This document shows positions 45,335 through 53,869 of a stretch of 60,401 nt of DNA, piece after piece. Numbering within the stretch: the first letter of the stretch is position 1; every line of letters starts with the position of its first letter. Position numbers and translations under genes: made by a program. A model generated the notes under the pieces. The model had not been told where the DNA came from. It was given only the letters and a program-made list of their open reading frames with translations, and ran no database searches. Source of the stretch: an uncultured Allomuricauda sp. (lineage in GTDB: Bacteria; Bacteroidota; Bacteroidia; Flavobacteriales; Flavobacteriaceae); the NCBI GenBank assembly GCA_937899065.1, contig CALBPG010000175.1:1-60401 (forward strand), given 5' to 3'.

Positions 45335-46444
45335 CTAGTCTTTTTTGAGGGTTATGGTTTTACCTTCTTTCGCACTTTTTCGTGCGGCATCCAATATTTC
45401 CATGACCACCATATTGTTTTCCAAGGCGGAAAGGTCACTGGGGTTCAACTTCAATTTGCCTTTTACTACGGAAGCCAAAAGGGAAAAAGGGTCATTTAAG
45501 GGCGCTGGCCTTTCTTTCAAATCGAAGACTTCTTCGCTAAATCCATCATAACCTTCCGCTACCCGCAAACGTAATTGATTGCGATTGTCTGCGAACAAGG
45601 CCCCGGTCAACCCATACAGTTCCATATCTTTTCTACCAATGGGCCAATTCCAGGAAGCTTGGATAATCGCTTGACTGCTTGGATATTGGAGTAAAATAAT
45701 CGCGTCATCATCTACTTTGGGGTTGTTCTCCGCTTGCAGTTGTTGGGTGATGGCCGTGACTGAAATAGGTCTTTCGCCCTCCATCAACCAAGTCATTAAA
45801 TTGGCACCGTAACACCCAAAGTCCATGATGGCCCCACCACCATTTTCTTTGGGGTCGAACAACCAATCTAAGAATTCTTGGTCAATGCCAAGCTTGGCCG
45901 GCCCTCGATGCCCATCCCGGACAATTACTTTTCGAAGCGCTCCAATACTTCCATCCTCCAATAATGCTTTCGCTTTATGGTTCGTAGGATACCATGTCGT
46001 TTCGTAATTGGTCAGCAAATGAGTGTTGTGTTTTTTGGCCAAAGCTTTCATTTTTTCAGCATGTTTCAGGCTAACAGCTAGTGGCTTTTCCACCATCACA
46101 TGAATACCTTTTGGCGCGCAGGTTTCAACAACCTCAAGGTGTTCGTAGATGCTTCCGAAGGCAGTTATTGCTTCCGGTTGGGTTTGCTGAATCATTTCTT
46201 CTAGGGAGTCATACACCAAATCCATGGAAAGCCCATGTTGTTTAATATATCGCGTGGCCAATTCGCGATTGGGTTCAGCTATGCCTACAATTTCAATATC
46301 ACCAATAGCGTCCCTTCCCAAAATCCAATGTACATGGGTATGGGTGAGACCTGCGACCCCTACTTTAAGTGGAGCTTCTTGTGCAAAAGCGGATAATGGT
46401 GTCATGGATATCAGGCAAAAAAGAAGAAACAAAATACGGTGCAT
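45335..46444 (-). CDS. exported Gfo/Idh/MocA-family oxidoreductase
   Basis: The protein has 369 residues with a Sec signal peptide MHRILFLLFCLISMTPLSAF (AQ cleavage), so it acts outside the cytoplasm, which is unusual for an NAD(P) enzyme although known in Bacteroidota. A Rossmann start VGVAGLTHTHVHWILG, then EIVGIAEPN, the conserved EKP in GIHVMVEKPLAVS, and a C-terminal alpha/beta domain with GGGAIMDFGCYGANLMTW identify the family. Substrates are usually sugars or inositols. A tightly bound cofactor would be needed in the periplasm. It is five bases upstream of a TonB receptor, so the pair probably handles a compound imported by that receptor. Confidence 0.9.
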   Translation of the reverse strand: MHRILFLLFCLISMTPLSAFAQEAPLKVGVAGLTHTHVHWILGRDAIGDIEIVGIAEPNRELATRYIKQHGLSMDLVYDSLEEMIQQTQPEAITAFGSIYEHLEVVETCAPKGIHVMVEKPLAVSLKHAEKMKALAKKHNTHLLTNYETTWYPTNHKAKALLEDGSIGALRKVIVRDGHRGPAKLGIDQEFLDWLFDPKENGGGAIMDFGCYGANLMTWLMEGERPISVTAITQQLQAENNPKVDDDAIILLQYPSSQAIIQASWNWPIGRKDMELYGLTGALFADNRNQLRLRVAEGYDGFSEEVFDLKERPAPLNDPFSLLASVVKGKLKLNPSDLSALENNMVVMEILDAARKSAKEGKTITLKKD

Positions 46445-46524
46445 TCGTATGAGAATAGATGGATTAGCCGTAAAAGTATGTAAATGATAGGGTATTCTTT
46501 CTGATAATACTAGTAGAGAAAGGT

Positions 46525-47040
46525 TTAAAACCGAAATCCGATAGAAAGTCCGCCACGGTACATGAATGCATCTTGAAAACGCTCAGGATTAATGTTTCGA
46601 CCAAAGCCGCCAAAAATTTCTAAGGTAAACTTTTCGCTACGGGTGGCCCATTTGCTTCCGCCACCCAATCCTAATGCGACAGTATTGTATTCATTATCGG
46701 GCAAAGGGTTTTCTGGGTTTTGTTCTTCTTCTCCGGAATAATATTGAGCAAAAGCTTCCGCAAAAAAACCGGCACGGTGCTTGTACCCAAAATAGGCTCG
46801 GAAATTTCCACTGATACCAAAATTCCCATTGAAGTCTGTTGCATCATCATCGAAATAAACGGTGCCTCCAATACTGGTATCTTCGGAAATGTAGTGTTCA
46901 TAGGACCCTTCGATTGAGGTTGTGGCTAAAAACAAACCAATGTTGAATTTGACTTCATGGTTCAAACGAAAGGTAGGATAAGCTTGTGCCAATAAGGCAC
47001 TTGAGGTGAAAAGAAGGAAAACAACAAGGAGCTTTTTCAT
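46525..47040 (-). CDS. small outer-membrane beta-barrel protein
   Basis: The 171-residue protein has signal peptide MKKLLVVFLLFTSSALLAQ and then about eight amphipathic beta strands (KFNIGLFLATTSIEGSYEHY, FGISGNFRAYFGYKHRAGFF, KFTLEIFGGFGRN) ending GGLSIGFRF with a terminal Phe. That fits an eight-stranded OmpX/OmpW-like barrel. The family is not pinned down and no ligand is apparent. It is monocistronic between the oxidoreductase gene and the divergent xth gene. Confidence 0.8.
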   Translation of the reverse strand: MKKLLVVFLLFTSSALLAQAYPTFRLNHEVKFNIGLFLATTSIEGSYEHYISEDTSIGGTVYFDDDATDFNGNFGISGNFRAYFGYKHRAGFFAEAFAQYYSGEEEQNPENPLPDNEYNTVALGLGGGSKWATRSEKFTLEIFGGFGRNINPERFQDAFMYRGGLSIGFRF

Positions 47041-47131
47041 AAAAGATTCGCTTTAAACAAAGGTAACTTTATTCTCAACGGATATTTTACCACCCTTATT
47101 ACAATGCCTATTTTTAGTGAAAATTTATCAT

Positions 47132-47896
47132 ATGACCATAGCATCCTATAATGTGAACGGAATACGTGCCGCAATGAACAAGGGTTTTGTGGAATGGTTA
47201 CAAGCCGTGAATCCTGACGTTATCTGTTTGCAGGAAATCAAGGCCATGGAAGAACAGGTTGATATAGCGGCATTGGAAGCCATCGGCTACACCCATAATT
47301 ATTGGTTTAGCGCACAGAAGAAAGGCTACAGTGGAGTAGCATTGCTTTGCAAAAACGCACCTGACCATGTTGAAGTGGGTACTGGAATTGATTATATGGA
47401 TTTTGAAGGACGAAATATCCGTGCTGATTTTGGAGATATTTCCGTGATGAGTATGTACTTGCCTTCGGGTACAAATCTGGACCGGCTTGAACACAAGCTA
47501 AAGTATATGGCAGACTTTCAGGAATACGCGAATGATTTGCGAAAGGAACGTCCCAATCTTATTGTCTGCGGCGATTATAATATTTGTCATGAAGCCATTG
47601 ATATCCATGACCCAGTTCGAAACAAAAATGTATCTGGATTTCTTCCCGTAGAACGGGAATGGATTGGAAATTTCATCAAAAGTGGATTCATTGACAGTTT
47701 TCGTCATTTCAATTCTGAACCCCACAATTATACTTGGTGGAGTTATCGCGCCAATGCACGCGCAAACAATAAAGGCTGGCGTTTGGACTATGGTATGGTT
47801 TCAGATACCTTAAAAGACCGTTTGAAAAGGTCAGTGATTTTGAACGAAGCCAAACACAGCGACCATTGTCCCATTCTTTTGGAAATTGAAAAATAA
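47132..47896 (+). CDS. xth: exodeoxyribonuclease III
   Basis: Exo III acts in base-excision repair as AP endonuclease and 3'-5' exonuclease. It is 254 residues from the ATG at 47132, preferred to a GTG fifteen bases upstream because it gives the canonical N-terminus MTIASYNVNGIRAAMNKG. Active-site motifs in order: SYNVNGIRA (Asn), CLQEIKA (metal Glu), GYSGVALL, CGDYNICHEAIDIHDP (Asp and Asn), WRLDYGMVS, and HSDHCPILLEI (Asp-His pair). All are intact and there is no signal peptide, which separates it from the secreted EEP enzyme elsewhere in the window. Confidence 0.97.
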   Translation: MTIASYNVNGIRAAMNKGFVEWLQAVNPDVICLQEIKAMEEQVDIAALEAIGYTHNYWFSAQKKGYSGVALLCKNAPDHVEVGTGIDYMDFEGRNIRADFGDISVMSMYLPSGTNLDRLEHKLKYMADFQEYANDLRKERPNLIVCGDYNICHEAIDIHDPVRNKNVSGFLPVEREWIGNFIKSGFIDSFRHFNSEPHNYTWWSYRANARANNKGWRLDYGMVSDTLKDRLKRSVILNEAKHSDHCPILLEIEK

Positions 47897-47945
47897 CCCA
47901 GCGGTAAAGCACTAAACCACCGAAACCCTTACTTTTGGGGTTTGC

Positions 47946-47953
47946 TATTTTTG
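47946..47953 (+). promoter_or_regulatory. -7 box of aldo-keto reductase, five bases before ATG
   Basis: TATTTTTG is an exact TAnnTTTG match ending five bases before the ATG at 47959. If used it would give a leaderless or near-leaderless transcript. Confidence 0.4.
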
Positions 47954-47958
47954 ACCAC

Positions 47959-48999
47959 ATGAAATACACTCGCATTCCGCATACCGATATCCGTATCAGC
48001 AAAATATGTTTGGGCACTATGACCTACGGAAGACAAAATTCCGAAGAAGAAGGTCATGCACAAATGGATTACGCTTTGGATCAAGGGATAAACTTTTTTG
48101 ATACTGCCGAGTTGTATCCCATTCCGGCCAAGAAAGAATTGTACGCTGTGACCGAGGAAATCATCGGAACCTGGTTCAAAAAAACAGGGAATCGAGATAA
48201 AGTGGTTTTGGCCACTAAAATTGCGGGGCGTGCAGAGTTCACGAAGCACATCAGAACTACAGGTTTTACCAAGGATTCTCTGATTGGCGCGGTAGACGGG
48301 AGTTTGAAGCGCTTGCAAACCGACTATATCGATTTGTATCAATTACATTGGCCCGAACGAAACACCAATTACTTCGGCCAAAGAGGATATGATTCCCATG
48401 CAGTAGACCTTTGGGAAGATAACATCCATCAAGTCTTGGAAACTTTAAGGGATTTGGTTAGCGAAGGAAAAATTAGGCATGTTGGACTTTCCAACGAATC
48501 TCCTTGGGGAACCATGCGGTTTTTGGAAGAAAGCAAGGTGCACCAAAGCCTTCCGCGCATGCGTACCATACAAAATCCGTTTAGTCTGTTGAATCGCTTA
48601 TTTGAGGTAGGATTATCTGAAATTTCGCAACGCGAAGGTTGTGGTCTTTTGGCGTATTCACCGCTTGGATTTGGGGTGCTAAGCGGAAAGTACCTTGGCG
48701 AAATACAACCTAGAAAAGGAAGAATAACCCTTTTTCCTGGGTATAAGCGTTATAGCGGAGAGAATTCGGTGACTGCTACCCGTAGGTACCAAGAATTGGC
48801 ACAAGCACATGGATTATCCTTAGCGCAAATGGCGTTAGCCTTTGTGAATACACGACCTTTTCTAACGAGTAACATCATAGGAGCAACCACTATGGACCAG
48901 CTCAAGGAAAACATTGGAAGTATTGATATTTCCCTCTCGGATGAGGTTTTGGAAGGAATTGAAGCCATTCACGCAGATATTCCGAATCCAGCACCTTAA
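47959..48999 (+). CDS. NADP-dependent aldo-keto reductase, Tas-like
   Basis: The protein is 346 residues from the ATG at 47959; a TTG 24 bases upstream lies in the promoter. It has the aldo-keto reductase barrel with all four catalytic residues: FFDTAELYPIP (Asp and Tyr), VLATKIAG (Lys), and LYQLHWPERNTNYFG (His). The WPERNTNYFG block and overall length match the E. coli Tas group. The physiological substrate of this group is not settled. It is convergent with radA with only four bases between them. Confidence 0.93.
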   Translation: MKYTRIPHTDIRISKICLGTMTYGRQNSEEEGHAQMDYALDQGINFFDTAELYPIPAKKELYAVTEEIIGTWFKKTGNRDKVVLATKIAGRAEFTKHIRTTGFTKDSLIGAVDGSLKRLQTDYIDLYQLHWPERNTNYFGQRGYDSHAVDLWEDNIHQVLETLRDLVSEGKIRHVGLSNESPWGTMRFLEESKVHQSLPRMRTIQNPFSLLNRLFEVGLSEISQREGCGLLAYSPLGFGVLSGKYLGEIQPRKGRITLFPGYKRYSGENSVTATRRYQELAQAHGLSLAQMALAFVNTRPFLTSNIIGATTMDQLKENIGSIDISLSDEVLEGIEAIHADIPNPAP

Positions 49000-49003
49000 G
49001 GCT

Positions 49004-50365
49004 TTACCCAAAAAGATGCTCGGCGACCTCTTCAGTTTTGGAGACGACTATAATTTGAATTCCTGATTTTTTGATTCCAATAGTATTGTTTTGAGAAACA
49101 AAGATTTTGGAGAATCCCAGCTTCTCCGCTTCCAAAATACGTTGGTCTATGCGTTGTACCGGTCGGATTTCTCCTGACAAGCCCACTTCCGCAGCAAAGC
49201 AAACACCCTTTTCAATAGGGATATCAGCGTTACTTGATAAGATGGAAGCCATTACTGCCAAATCCGTAGCGGGATCATCAACCGAAATGCCTCCTGTGAT
49301 ATTGAGAAACACATCTTTGGCGGCTAGTTTGAATCCTGCTCTTTTCTCCAAAACGGCCAAAAGCATGTTTAAACGTTTGGCATTAAAACCTGTGGTAGAA
49401 CGTTGTGGTGTACCATACACCGCGCTGCTCACCAAGGCCTGGATTTCAATCAGCAATGGACGCATACCTTCCACGGTAGCCGCGATTGCCGTTCCGCTTA
49501 AGTCCCCATCATTTTTTGACAACAGTACTTCTGAAGGATTATTTACTTCACGCAGGCCGATTCCTTGCATTTCATAAATTCCCAACTCGGCGGTGGAGCC
49601 AAAACGGTTCTTCAGGGCCCTCAAAATGCGATATACATAATTCCGGTCTCCTTCGAATTGTAGCACAGTATCCACCATATGCTCCAGAATTTTCGGTCCG
49701 GCAATGTTTCCGTCTTTGGTAATGTGGCCGACCAATATCACCGGGGTATGGGTCTCTTTGGCAAACCGTATCAATTCCGAAGTACACTGTCGAATTTGGG
49801 AAATACTACCCGCGGCAGCCTCAATTAAATCGGAATGAAGGGTTTGGATACTATCAATAACCACCAAATTGGGTTTGGTTTTTTCGATATGTCGAAAAAG
49901 GGCCTGCGTTTTGGTTTCAGTCAGGATAAAACACTGTTCAGAAGCCTTGCTCATTCGGTCGGCCCGCATTTTGATTTGTCTCGCACTTTCCTCTCCGGAA
50001 ATATACAAGACCGGAAAATCAACATGCAGCGCAATTTGAAGCAAGAGGGTGCTTTTTCCAATTCCAGGTTCCCCTCCCAAAAGTGTTACGGAACCAGGTA
50101 CGATGCCACCACCCAAAACACGGTCGAACTCTTGGTTGTGAGTGCTAAACCGTGGTTCGTTTTCTCCTTTTATTTGTGAAAGGGGTACAGGTGAAGGACT
50201 TTTTCTGGATCTTGGCGCACTGCTGTCCCACGAGGGAGCATCTGCCTTTTGTACGACTTCCTCAACAATGGTATTCCATTGTTTGCAAGAGGTGCATTGC
50301 CCTACCCACTTGGGGTATTGCGCTCCACAGTTTTGACAAAAAAAAGTTGTTTTGGTTTTGGCCAT
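49004..50365 (-). CDS. radA: DNA repair protein RadA
   Basis: RadA is a RecA-related helicase-like ATPase that helps branch migration in homologous recombination. It is 453 residues, the usual length. It shows the N-terminal four-cysteine zinc finger (FCQNCGAQYPKWVGQCTSCK), Walker A in GGEPGIGKSTLLLQIA, Walker B (LVVIDSIQTL), the RadA signature KNRFGS, and a C-terminal Lon-like domain (DDPATDLAVMASILSS, VGLSGEIRPV). It is the last gene of a panC-panD-flippase-esterase-like-radA run; a -7 box at 50403-50410 gives it a private promoter. Confidence 0.98.
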   Translation of the reverse strand: MAKTKTTFFCQNCGAQYPKWVGQCTSCKQWNTIVEEVVQKADAPSWDSSAPRSRKSPSPVPLSQIKGENEPRFSTHNQEFDRVLGGGIVPGSVTLLGGEPGIGKSTLLLQIALHVDFPVLYISGEESARQIKMRADRMSKASEQCFILTETKTQALFRHIEKTKPNLVVIDSIQTLHSDLIEAAAGSISQIRQCTSELIRFAKETHTPVILVGHITKDGNIAGPKILEHMVDTVLQFEGDRNYVYRILRALKNRFGSTAELGIYEMQGIGLREVNNPSEVLLSKNDGDLSGTAIAATVEGMRPLLIEIQALVSSAVYGTPQRSTTGFNAKRLNMLLAVLEKRAGFKLAAKDVFLNITGGISVDDPATDLAVMASILSSNADIPIEKGVCFAAEVGLSGEIRPVQRIDQRILEAEKLGFSKIFVSQNNTIGIKKSGIQIIVVSKTEEVAEHLFG

Positions 50366-50402
50366 TCCCCCAAATTAGATGCTAAATATAGCACAAAGGG
50401 GA

Positions 50403-50410
50403 CAAAATTA
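50403..50410 (-). promoter_or_regulatory. -7 box of radA
   Basis: On the minus strand TAATTTTG matches TAnnTTTG exactly and leaves 37 bases to the radA ATG. A second, imperfect TAATTTGG lies closer to the start codon. Confidence 0.4.
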
Positions 50411-50419
50411 GATGGGTAA

Positions 50420-51562
50420 TTAATACCCGAAATCCGCTTTTAGAGCATCTATTTTTTCCAAAGCCATATCCTTGGTCAAAAAGTCGATTTCATCCAATTG
50501 GAAGGCCTTTTCGAAAGCTTTGAACGCCTTTTTGGGTTCTCCAAGCTCTTCGTAATACTCACCTTCAAAATAAAAGCCCATCATAGTGTCGGGGAACTCA
50601 TCTTTGCACAATTCGGATAATGGCTTCAATGATTCAAAATCATCTTTTTTCAAACTGCCGGCATAGATGGCCATGATGTCATTGAGTTCAGTGGGTTTTT
50701 TGTACCCAAGTAGGTTCTCAATGGTTTCGTAGCGGGCAGTTAAATAATCGAAAACCGGTTCATCCGAAGTGAGGATTTCTGTTTTGTACTCCTTTGGGCT
50801 AATAGGACGAAATGCTTTGAAAACATTATCAAACGCTTTGCTGATGCCATAGGTGGCGATAGAAAGATGGTCTGCTTCATCATATTCATCGAAGAAATAA
50901 TGAAAGGTTTCTTTGCTGATAGAGGAAAGAGCACTGTTTAATTGCAAAATTCGCTGACGGTCTTCGCTTTTGTCCTTTTCAACAATAAGATTATAGAAAA
51001 TTTCCTGATTCAAATCTGAAAAACGAGAAGGTAATCTGCTTTCCATTTCAGTAGCCAGCACTGGAGAAACGATTACATATGAACTAAACAATGACTTGTT
51101 TTTGAACAAAAAATAGTTTCCGAAGTTCCCGGTGATGTCATAGCCGATAAACATTTTGAAAGGAGCAATGCTATAAGAGGTCTCGAGATAAGGGATTAGC
51201 TCCATGCCTAAAAATTCGTAAAAAGCAGCGCCTTTTTCCGTGGGGAGACCAGAGGTTTGGTCAAAATCGCAATCATCCCAGCGCAGGTCGTTCTCACTTT
51301 GGTGAACCCCAACCACAATTGCTTCTGGCATGCGGCCGTGTCGACTGTATAATTTGGAATTGGCCACGGTGATGTCAAACAAATACTCTGCGTCGAGCAC
51401 AACAATGAGTGCATACTGTTTCTCCTCACTGTAGTCTTCGGGAAAATAATAGGATACATCCCTTCTTTCCTGCAATTTGAAGGATTCAAAAATTTCTTGT
51501 TTGACTTGTCCATATGTCGCTAGGGAAAAGATTCCCAGACATACGAGTAGAATTCGTTTCAT
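50420..51562 (-). CDS. esterase-like alpha/beta-hydrolase-fold protein with TPR tail, nucleophile missing
   Basis: The protein has 380 residues with signal peptide MKRILLVCLGIFSLATYGQ. Residues 20-260 follow the esterase-D fold (RRDVSYYFPEDYSEEKQYAL, IVVLDAEYLFDITVANS, VGVHQSENDLRWDDCDFD). At the nucleophile elbow, where GHSxGG is expected, the sequence is IGYDITGNF, with Asp in place of Ser. The acid/His block is FFDEYDEADHLSIATYG, where His remains. A C-terminal TPR-like pair (MGFYFEGEYYEELGEPKKAF) ends the protein. It is probably a non-catalytic or altered-mechanism relative. It lies between the flippase gene and radA. Confidence 0.85.
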   Translation of the reverse strand: MKRILLVCLGIFSLATYGQVKQEIFESFKLQERRDVSYYFPEDYSEEKQYALIVVLDAEYLFDITVANSKLYSRHGRMPEAIVVGVHQSENDLRWDDCDFDQTSGLPTEKGAAFYEFLGMELIPYLETSYSIAPFKMFIGYDITGNFGNYFLFKNKSLFSSYVIVSPVLATEMESRLPSRFSDLNQEIFYNLIVEKDKSEDRQRILQLNSALSSISKETFHYFFDEYDEADHLSIATYGISKAFDNVFKAFRPISPKEYKTEILTSDEPVFDYLTARYETIENLLGYKKPTELNDIMAIYAGSLKKDDFESLKPLSELCKDEFPDTMMGFYFEGEYYEELGEPKKAFKAFEKAFQLDEIDFLTKDMALEKIDALKADFGY

Positions 51563-51589
51563 TTGGTTAAGCTTTTATTATGTAGGGAC

Positions 51590-52555
51590 TTAGCTGCTTT
51601 TGTTCAATAACGGTAATACCATAAAAGATATTGCCCCAAAAACAACGACCATGAGGGTTTGAGAAATCCACATGATCCAGCCAAAAGCATCCCCTGAAAC
51701 GGAACCTACTCCATAAATACCGAGTGCGGCACTCACTGCAATTGGGTACAGACCAATACCACCATTTGTTGCACTAATGGCAAAAGCCCCTGCAATAAAA
51801 GCAACCAAAATAGGACCAAGTCCGAGAGATGCGGTTTCAGGAAGGGTATATTTTATGACCCAGAACATCCCCACATAGGCCAACCAGATAAATAAGGTAT
51901 GACCTATAAAAGACCATTTTTTTTCCATTTTGAAGATGCTCAGAATGCCTTGCAGCAGGCCAGTCAAAAATGCTCTCAGCTTTTGAACCAACTTTGAATT
52001 TGACTTTTTGATGATTCTCAAGAAAATAACCAAACCAATCACACCCACTACGGCAACGCTAAGCATAGCTACCATGTTCAGGCCTTTGGTTTTGGCAATA
52101 TCCAGAATCACATCGGTTTGAAGAATTAAGGTTAAGATGATAACCAATAGCAACATGATTAGGTCAATAACCCTTTCAGTGACTATGGTCCCAAACCCTT
52201 TTTCGAAGGGAACTTTCTCGTATTTGGTCAATGCTGTTGCCCGCAACACCTCTCCAGAACGGGGAATACCCAAATTGGCGAAATAAGCAATCAAAACAAT
52301 AAAAAGATTGTTGCTTATTTTAGGTTGATATCCCAAGGGTTGAAGTAAATAATTCCAACGAATGGCTCGTGAAAGATGACTCAAAATACCAAGCAAAAGT
52401 GAGATAGCCACCCAAAAAGGGTCTACATTTTTAATGTAAAAAACGATTTGTTCTCTTTCCTCAGCACTGGTGGAAAAATAAGAATAGCCTACCAATCCCA
52501 AACCCAACAACATGGGAATGGCAATGTTCAGTGCTTTTTTTAAGGAAGGATTCAA
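51590..52555 (-). CDS. flippase-like lysylphosphatidylglycerol-synthase-type membrane protein
   Basis: The 321-residue inner-membrane protein has about seven to eight spans and belongs to the UPF0104/YbhN (LPG synthase transmembrane) family. Typical blocks are ILSHLSRAIRWNYLL (conserved SHxxRAxRW), NLGIPRSGEVLRATAL (PRxGExxRA) and SATNGGIGLYPIAVS (NGGxGxxP). The domain is related to the flippase half of MprF; stand-alone members may flip a lipid, with substrate unknown. The start is a TTG at 52555, one base after the panD stop; the first internal ATG would delete part of the first span. It is a tight member of the panC-panD operon. Confidence 0.88.
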   Translation of the reverse strand: MNPSLKKALNIAIPMLLGLGLVGYSYFSTSAEEREQIVFYIKNVDPFWVAISLLLGILSHLSRAIRWNYLLQPLGYQPKISNNLFIVLIAYFANLGIPRSGEVLRATALTKYEKVPFEKGFGTIVTERVIDLIMLLLVIILTLILQTDVILDIAKTKGLNMVAMLSVAVVGVIGLVIFLRIIKKSNSKLVQKLRAFLTGLLQGILSIFKMEKKWSFIGHTLFIWLAYVGMFWVIKYTLPETASLGLGPILVAFIAGAFAISATNGGIGLYPIAVSAALGIYGVGSVSGDAFGWIMWISQTLMVVVFGAISFMVLPLLNKSS

Positions 52556-52556
52556 G

Positions 52557-52907
52557 CTATTTCAATAGGTTGGTCGCTTCTTCGGGGAAAACCAGGGAAG
52601 GATTGAAGGTTTTGGCTTCTTCGATATCCATCCAGGCATAGGTAATCAGTATCAAAATGTCACCAACGGCAACTTTTCGGGCAGCTGCTCCATTCAAAGT
52701 TATTTCCCCAGAATTTCGAGGACCAGGAATGGCGTAGGTTTCCAACCGCTCACCATTATTGTTGTTCACGATTTGAACTTTTTCACCTCGGATAATGTTG
52801 GCGGCATCCATTAAATCTTCATCAATGGTGATGCTTCCAATATAGTTTAGGTCTGCTCCAGTAACTTTTACCCGATGTATCTTCGATTTTACAACTTCTA
52901 TCTGCAT
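52557..52907 (-). CDS. panD: aspartate 1-decarboxylase
   Basis: PanD decarboxylates aspartate to beta-alanine for pantothenate and coenzyme A. It is 116 residues, the family norm. Self-cleavage occurs at Gly24-Ser25 in NYIGSITID, making the pyruvoyl group; the active-site LNGAAARKV and the Tyr/Arg positions around [14 protein letters not shown] are present. It is 13 bases after panC, which supplies the next step. An exact -7 box (52912-52919) ends four bases before the ATG, so a leaderless second promoter is possible. Confidence 0.97.
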   Translation of the reverse strand: MQIEVVKSKIHRVKVTGADLNYIGSITIDEDLMDAANIIRGEKVQIVNNNNGERLETYAIPGPRNSGEITLNGAAARKVAVGDILILITYAWMDIEEAKTFNPSLVFPEEATNLLK

Positions 52908-52911
52908 GGCG

Positions 52912-52919
52912 CAAAATTA
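52912..52919 (-). promoter_or_regulatory. -7 box of panD, four bases before ATG
   Basis: On the minus strand TAATTTTG is an exact TAnnTTTG match in the gap between panC and panD, four bases before the panD ATG. It would give a leaderless panD mRNA. Confidence 0.35.
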
Positions 52920-52920
52920 G

Positions 52921-53769
52921 TCAATTGAGTCTTAGATTGTCAATGAGCCGAACTTCATCAGCATAAACCGCGATAAAAGCTCGGTATTTTAGATTCTTCA
53001 AATGTTTTTGGGAAGGGGTCAAAGTCAATTCATCAACGATATCAAAATATTCCAAATCAAATGTTTCGTTATTTTGAAACGTTTTTTTGACCCATTCCGT
53101 AATATCATTTGCACTTTCCGTGCCAAATTTAGATTTGGCAGTTTGAAGACAGTTATGTATGATTCCCGCTGCTTTACGGGTATTGTCAGTGAGGCGTTGG
53201 TTTCTTGAACTCATAGCCAATCCATTGGATTCCCGCTCTATTGGGCAACCAATGATTTCAACTGGAAGTTTTTGCAATTCCACCAACTTTCGAATAATTT
53301 GAAGCTGCTGGAAATCCTTCTCGCCAAAATAAGCACTATGGGGTGCTACTGCTCTTAGTAAAAGTTCAACGATAGTACCTACACCATTGAAATGGCCAGG
53401 TCTAAAGGCACCTTCCATCACCTTGTCCAAACCATCGAATTCATATTCCTGGGATTTGGGTTGGTCGCCGTAAATCGCTTCAACCGTAGGAGCGAAAACA
53501 ACAATTTCCGAAGAAACTGTATCCAAAAGTTTCAAGTCACTTTCCAAGCCCCTAGGGTATTTTTCTAGGTCTTCAGCGCTGTTGAATTGAGTAGGATTCA
53601 CGAAAATACTAACCACTACAGTGTCATTCTCTGCCAGGCATTTTTTGACCAAAGCCAAATGACCATCGTGCAAAGCGCCCATGGTGGGAACAAGGCCTAT
53701 GGAAAGGGATGCATCCCGCTGTTGGGCGAGATGTTCGGAAAGCTGTTGTCTGGTTTGAAAAATAGGCAT
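52921..53769 (-). CDS. panC: pantoate--beta-alanine ligase
   Basis: PanC joins pantoate and beta-alanine with ATP to give pantothenate. It is 282 residues from the ATG at 53769; an upstream TTG lies in the promoter region and is rejected. Family motifs are VPTMGALHDGHLALVK with the nucleotide-binding HDGH (34-37), FVNPTQFNSAEDLEKYPR, GHFNGVGTIV, YFGEKDFQQLQIIR, and SSRNQRLT. It heads the operon with panD and runs divergently from the GT5-domain gene, sharing a 100-base region with back-to-back -7 boxes. Confidence 0.98.
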   Translation of the reverse strand: MPIFQTRQQLSEHLAQQRDASLSIGLVPTMGALHDGHLALVKKCLAENDTVVVSIFVNPTQFNSAEDLEKYPRGLESDLKLLDTVSSEIVVFAPTVEAIYGDQPKSQEYEFDGLDKVMEGAFRPGHFNGVGTIVELLLRAVAPHSAYFGEKDFQQLQIIRKLVELQKLPVEIIGCPIERESNGLAMSSRNQRLTDNTRKAAGIIHNCLQTAKSKFGTESANDITEWVKKTFQNNETFDLEYFDIVDELTLTPSQKHLKNLKYRAFIAVYADEVRLIDNLRLN

Positions 53770-53787
53770 GAACTGCACAAAGGCGTG

Positions 53788-53795
53788 CAAAAATA
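53788..53795 (-). promoter_or_regulatory. -7 box of panC
   Basis: On the minus strand TATTTTTG is an exact TAnnTTTG match, 18 bases before the panC ATG, in the divergent region with the GT5-domain gene. Confidence 0.5.
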
Positions 53796-53826
53796 CTATA
53801 AATACTGGTAATCAGCATAATTTTTG

Positions 53827-53834
53827 TACTTTTG
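53827..53834 (+). promoter_or_regulatory. -7 box of the GT5-domain / DUF4270 operon
   Basis: TACTTTTG matches TAnnTTTG exactly and lies 35 bases before the ATG. It is 31 bases from the oppositely directed panC box, so the two promoters are back to back. Confidence 0.5.
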
Positions 53835-53869
53835 CAGCTACGTTTTTTCGATAAACAAAATTTGAGTGC

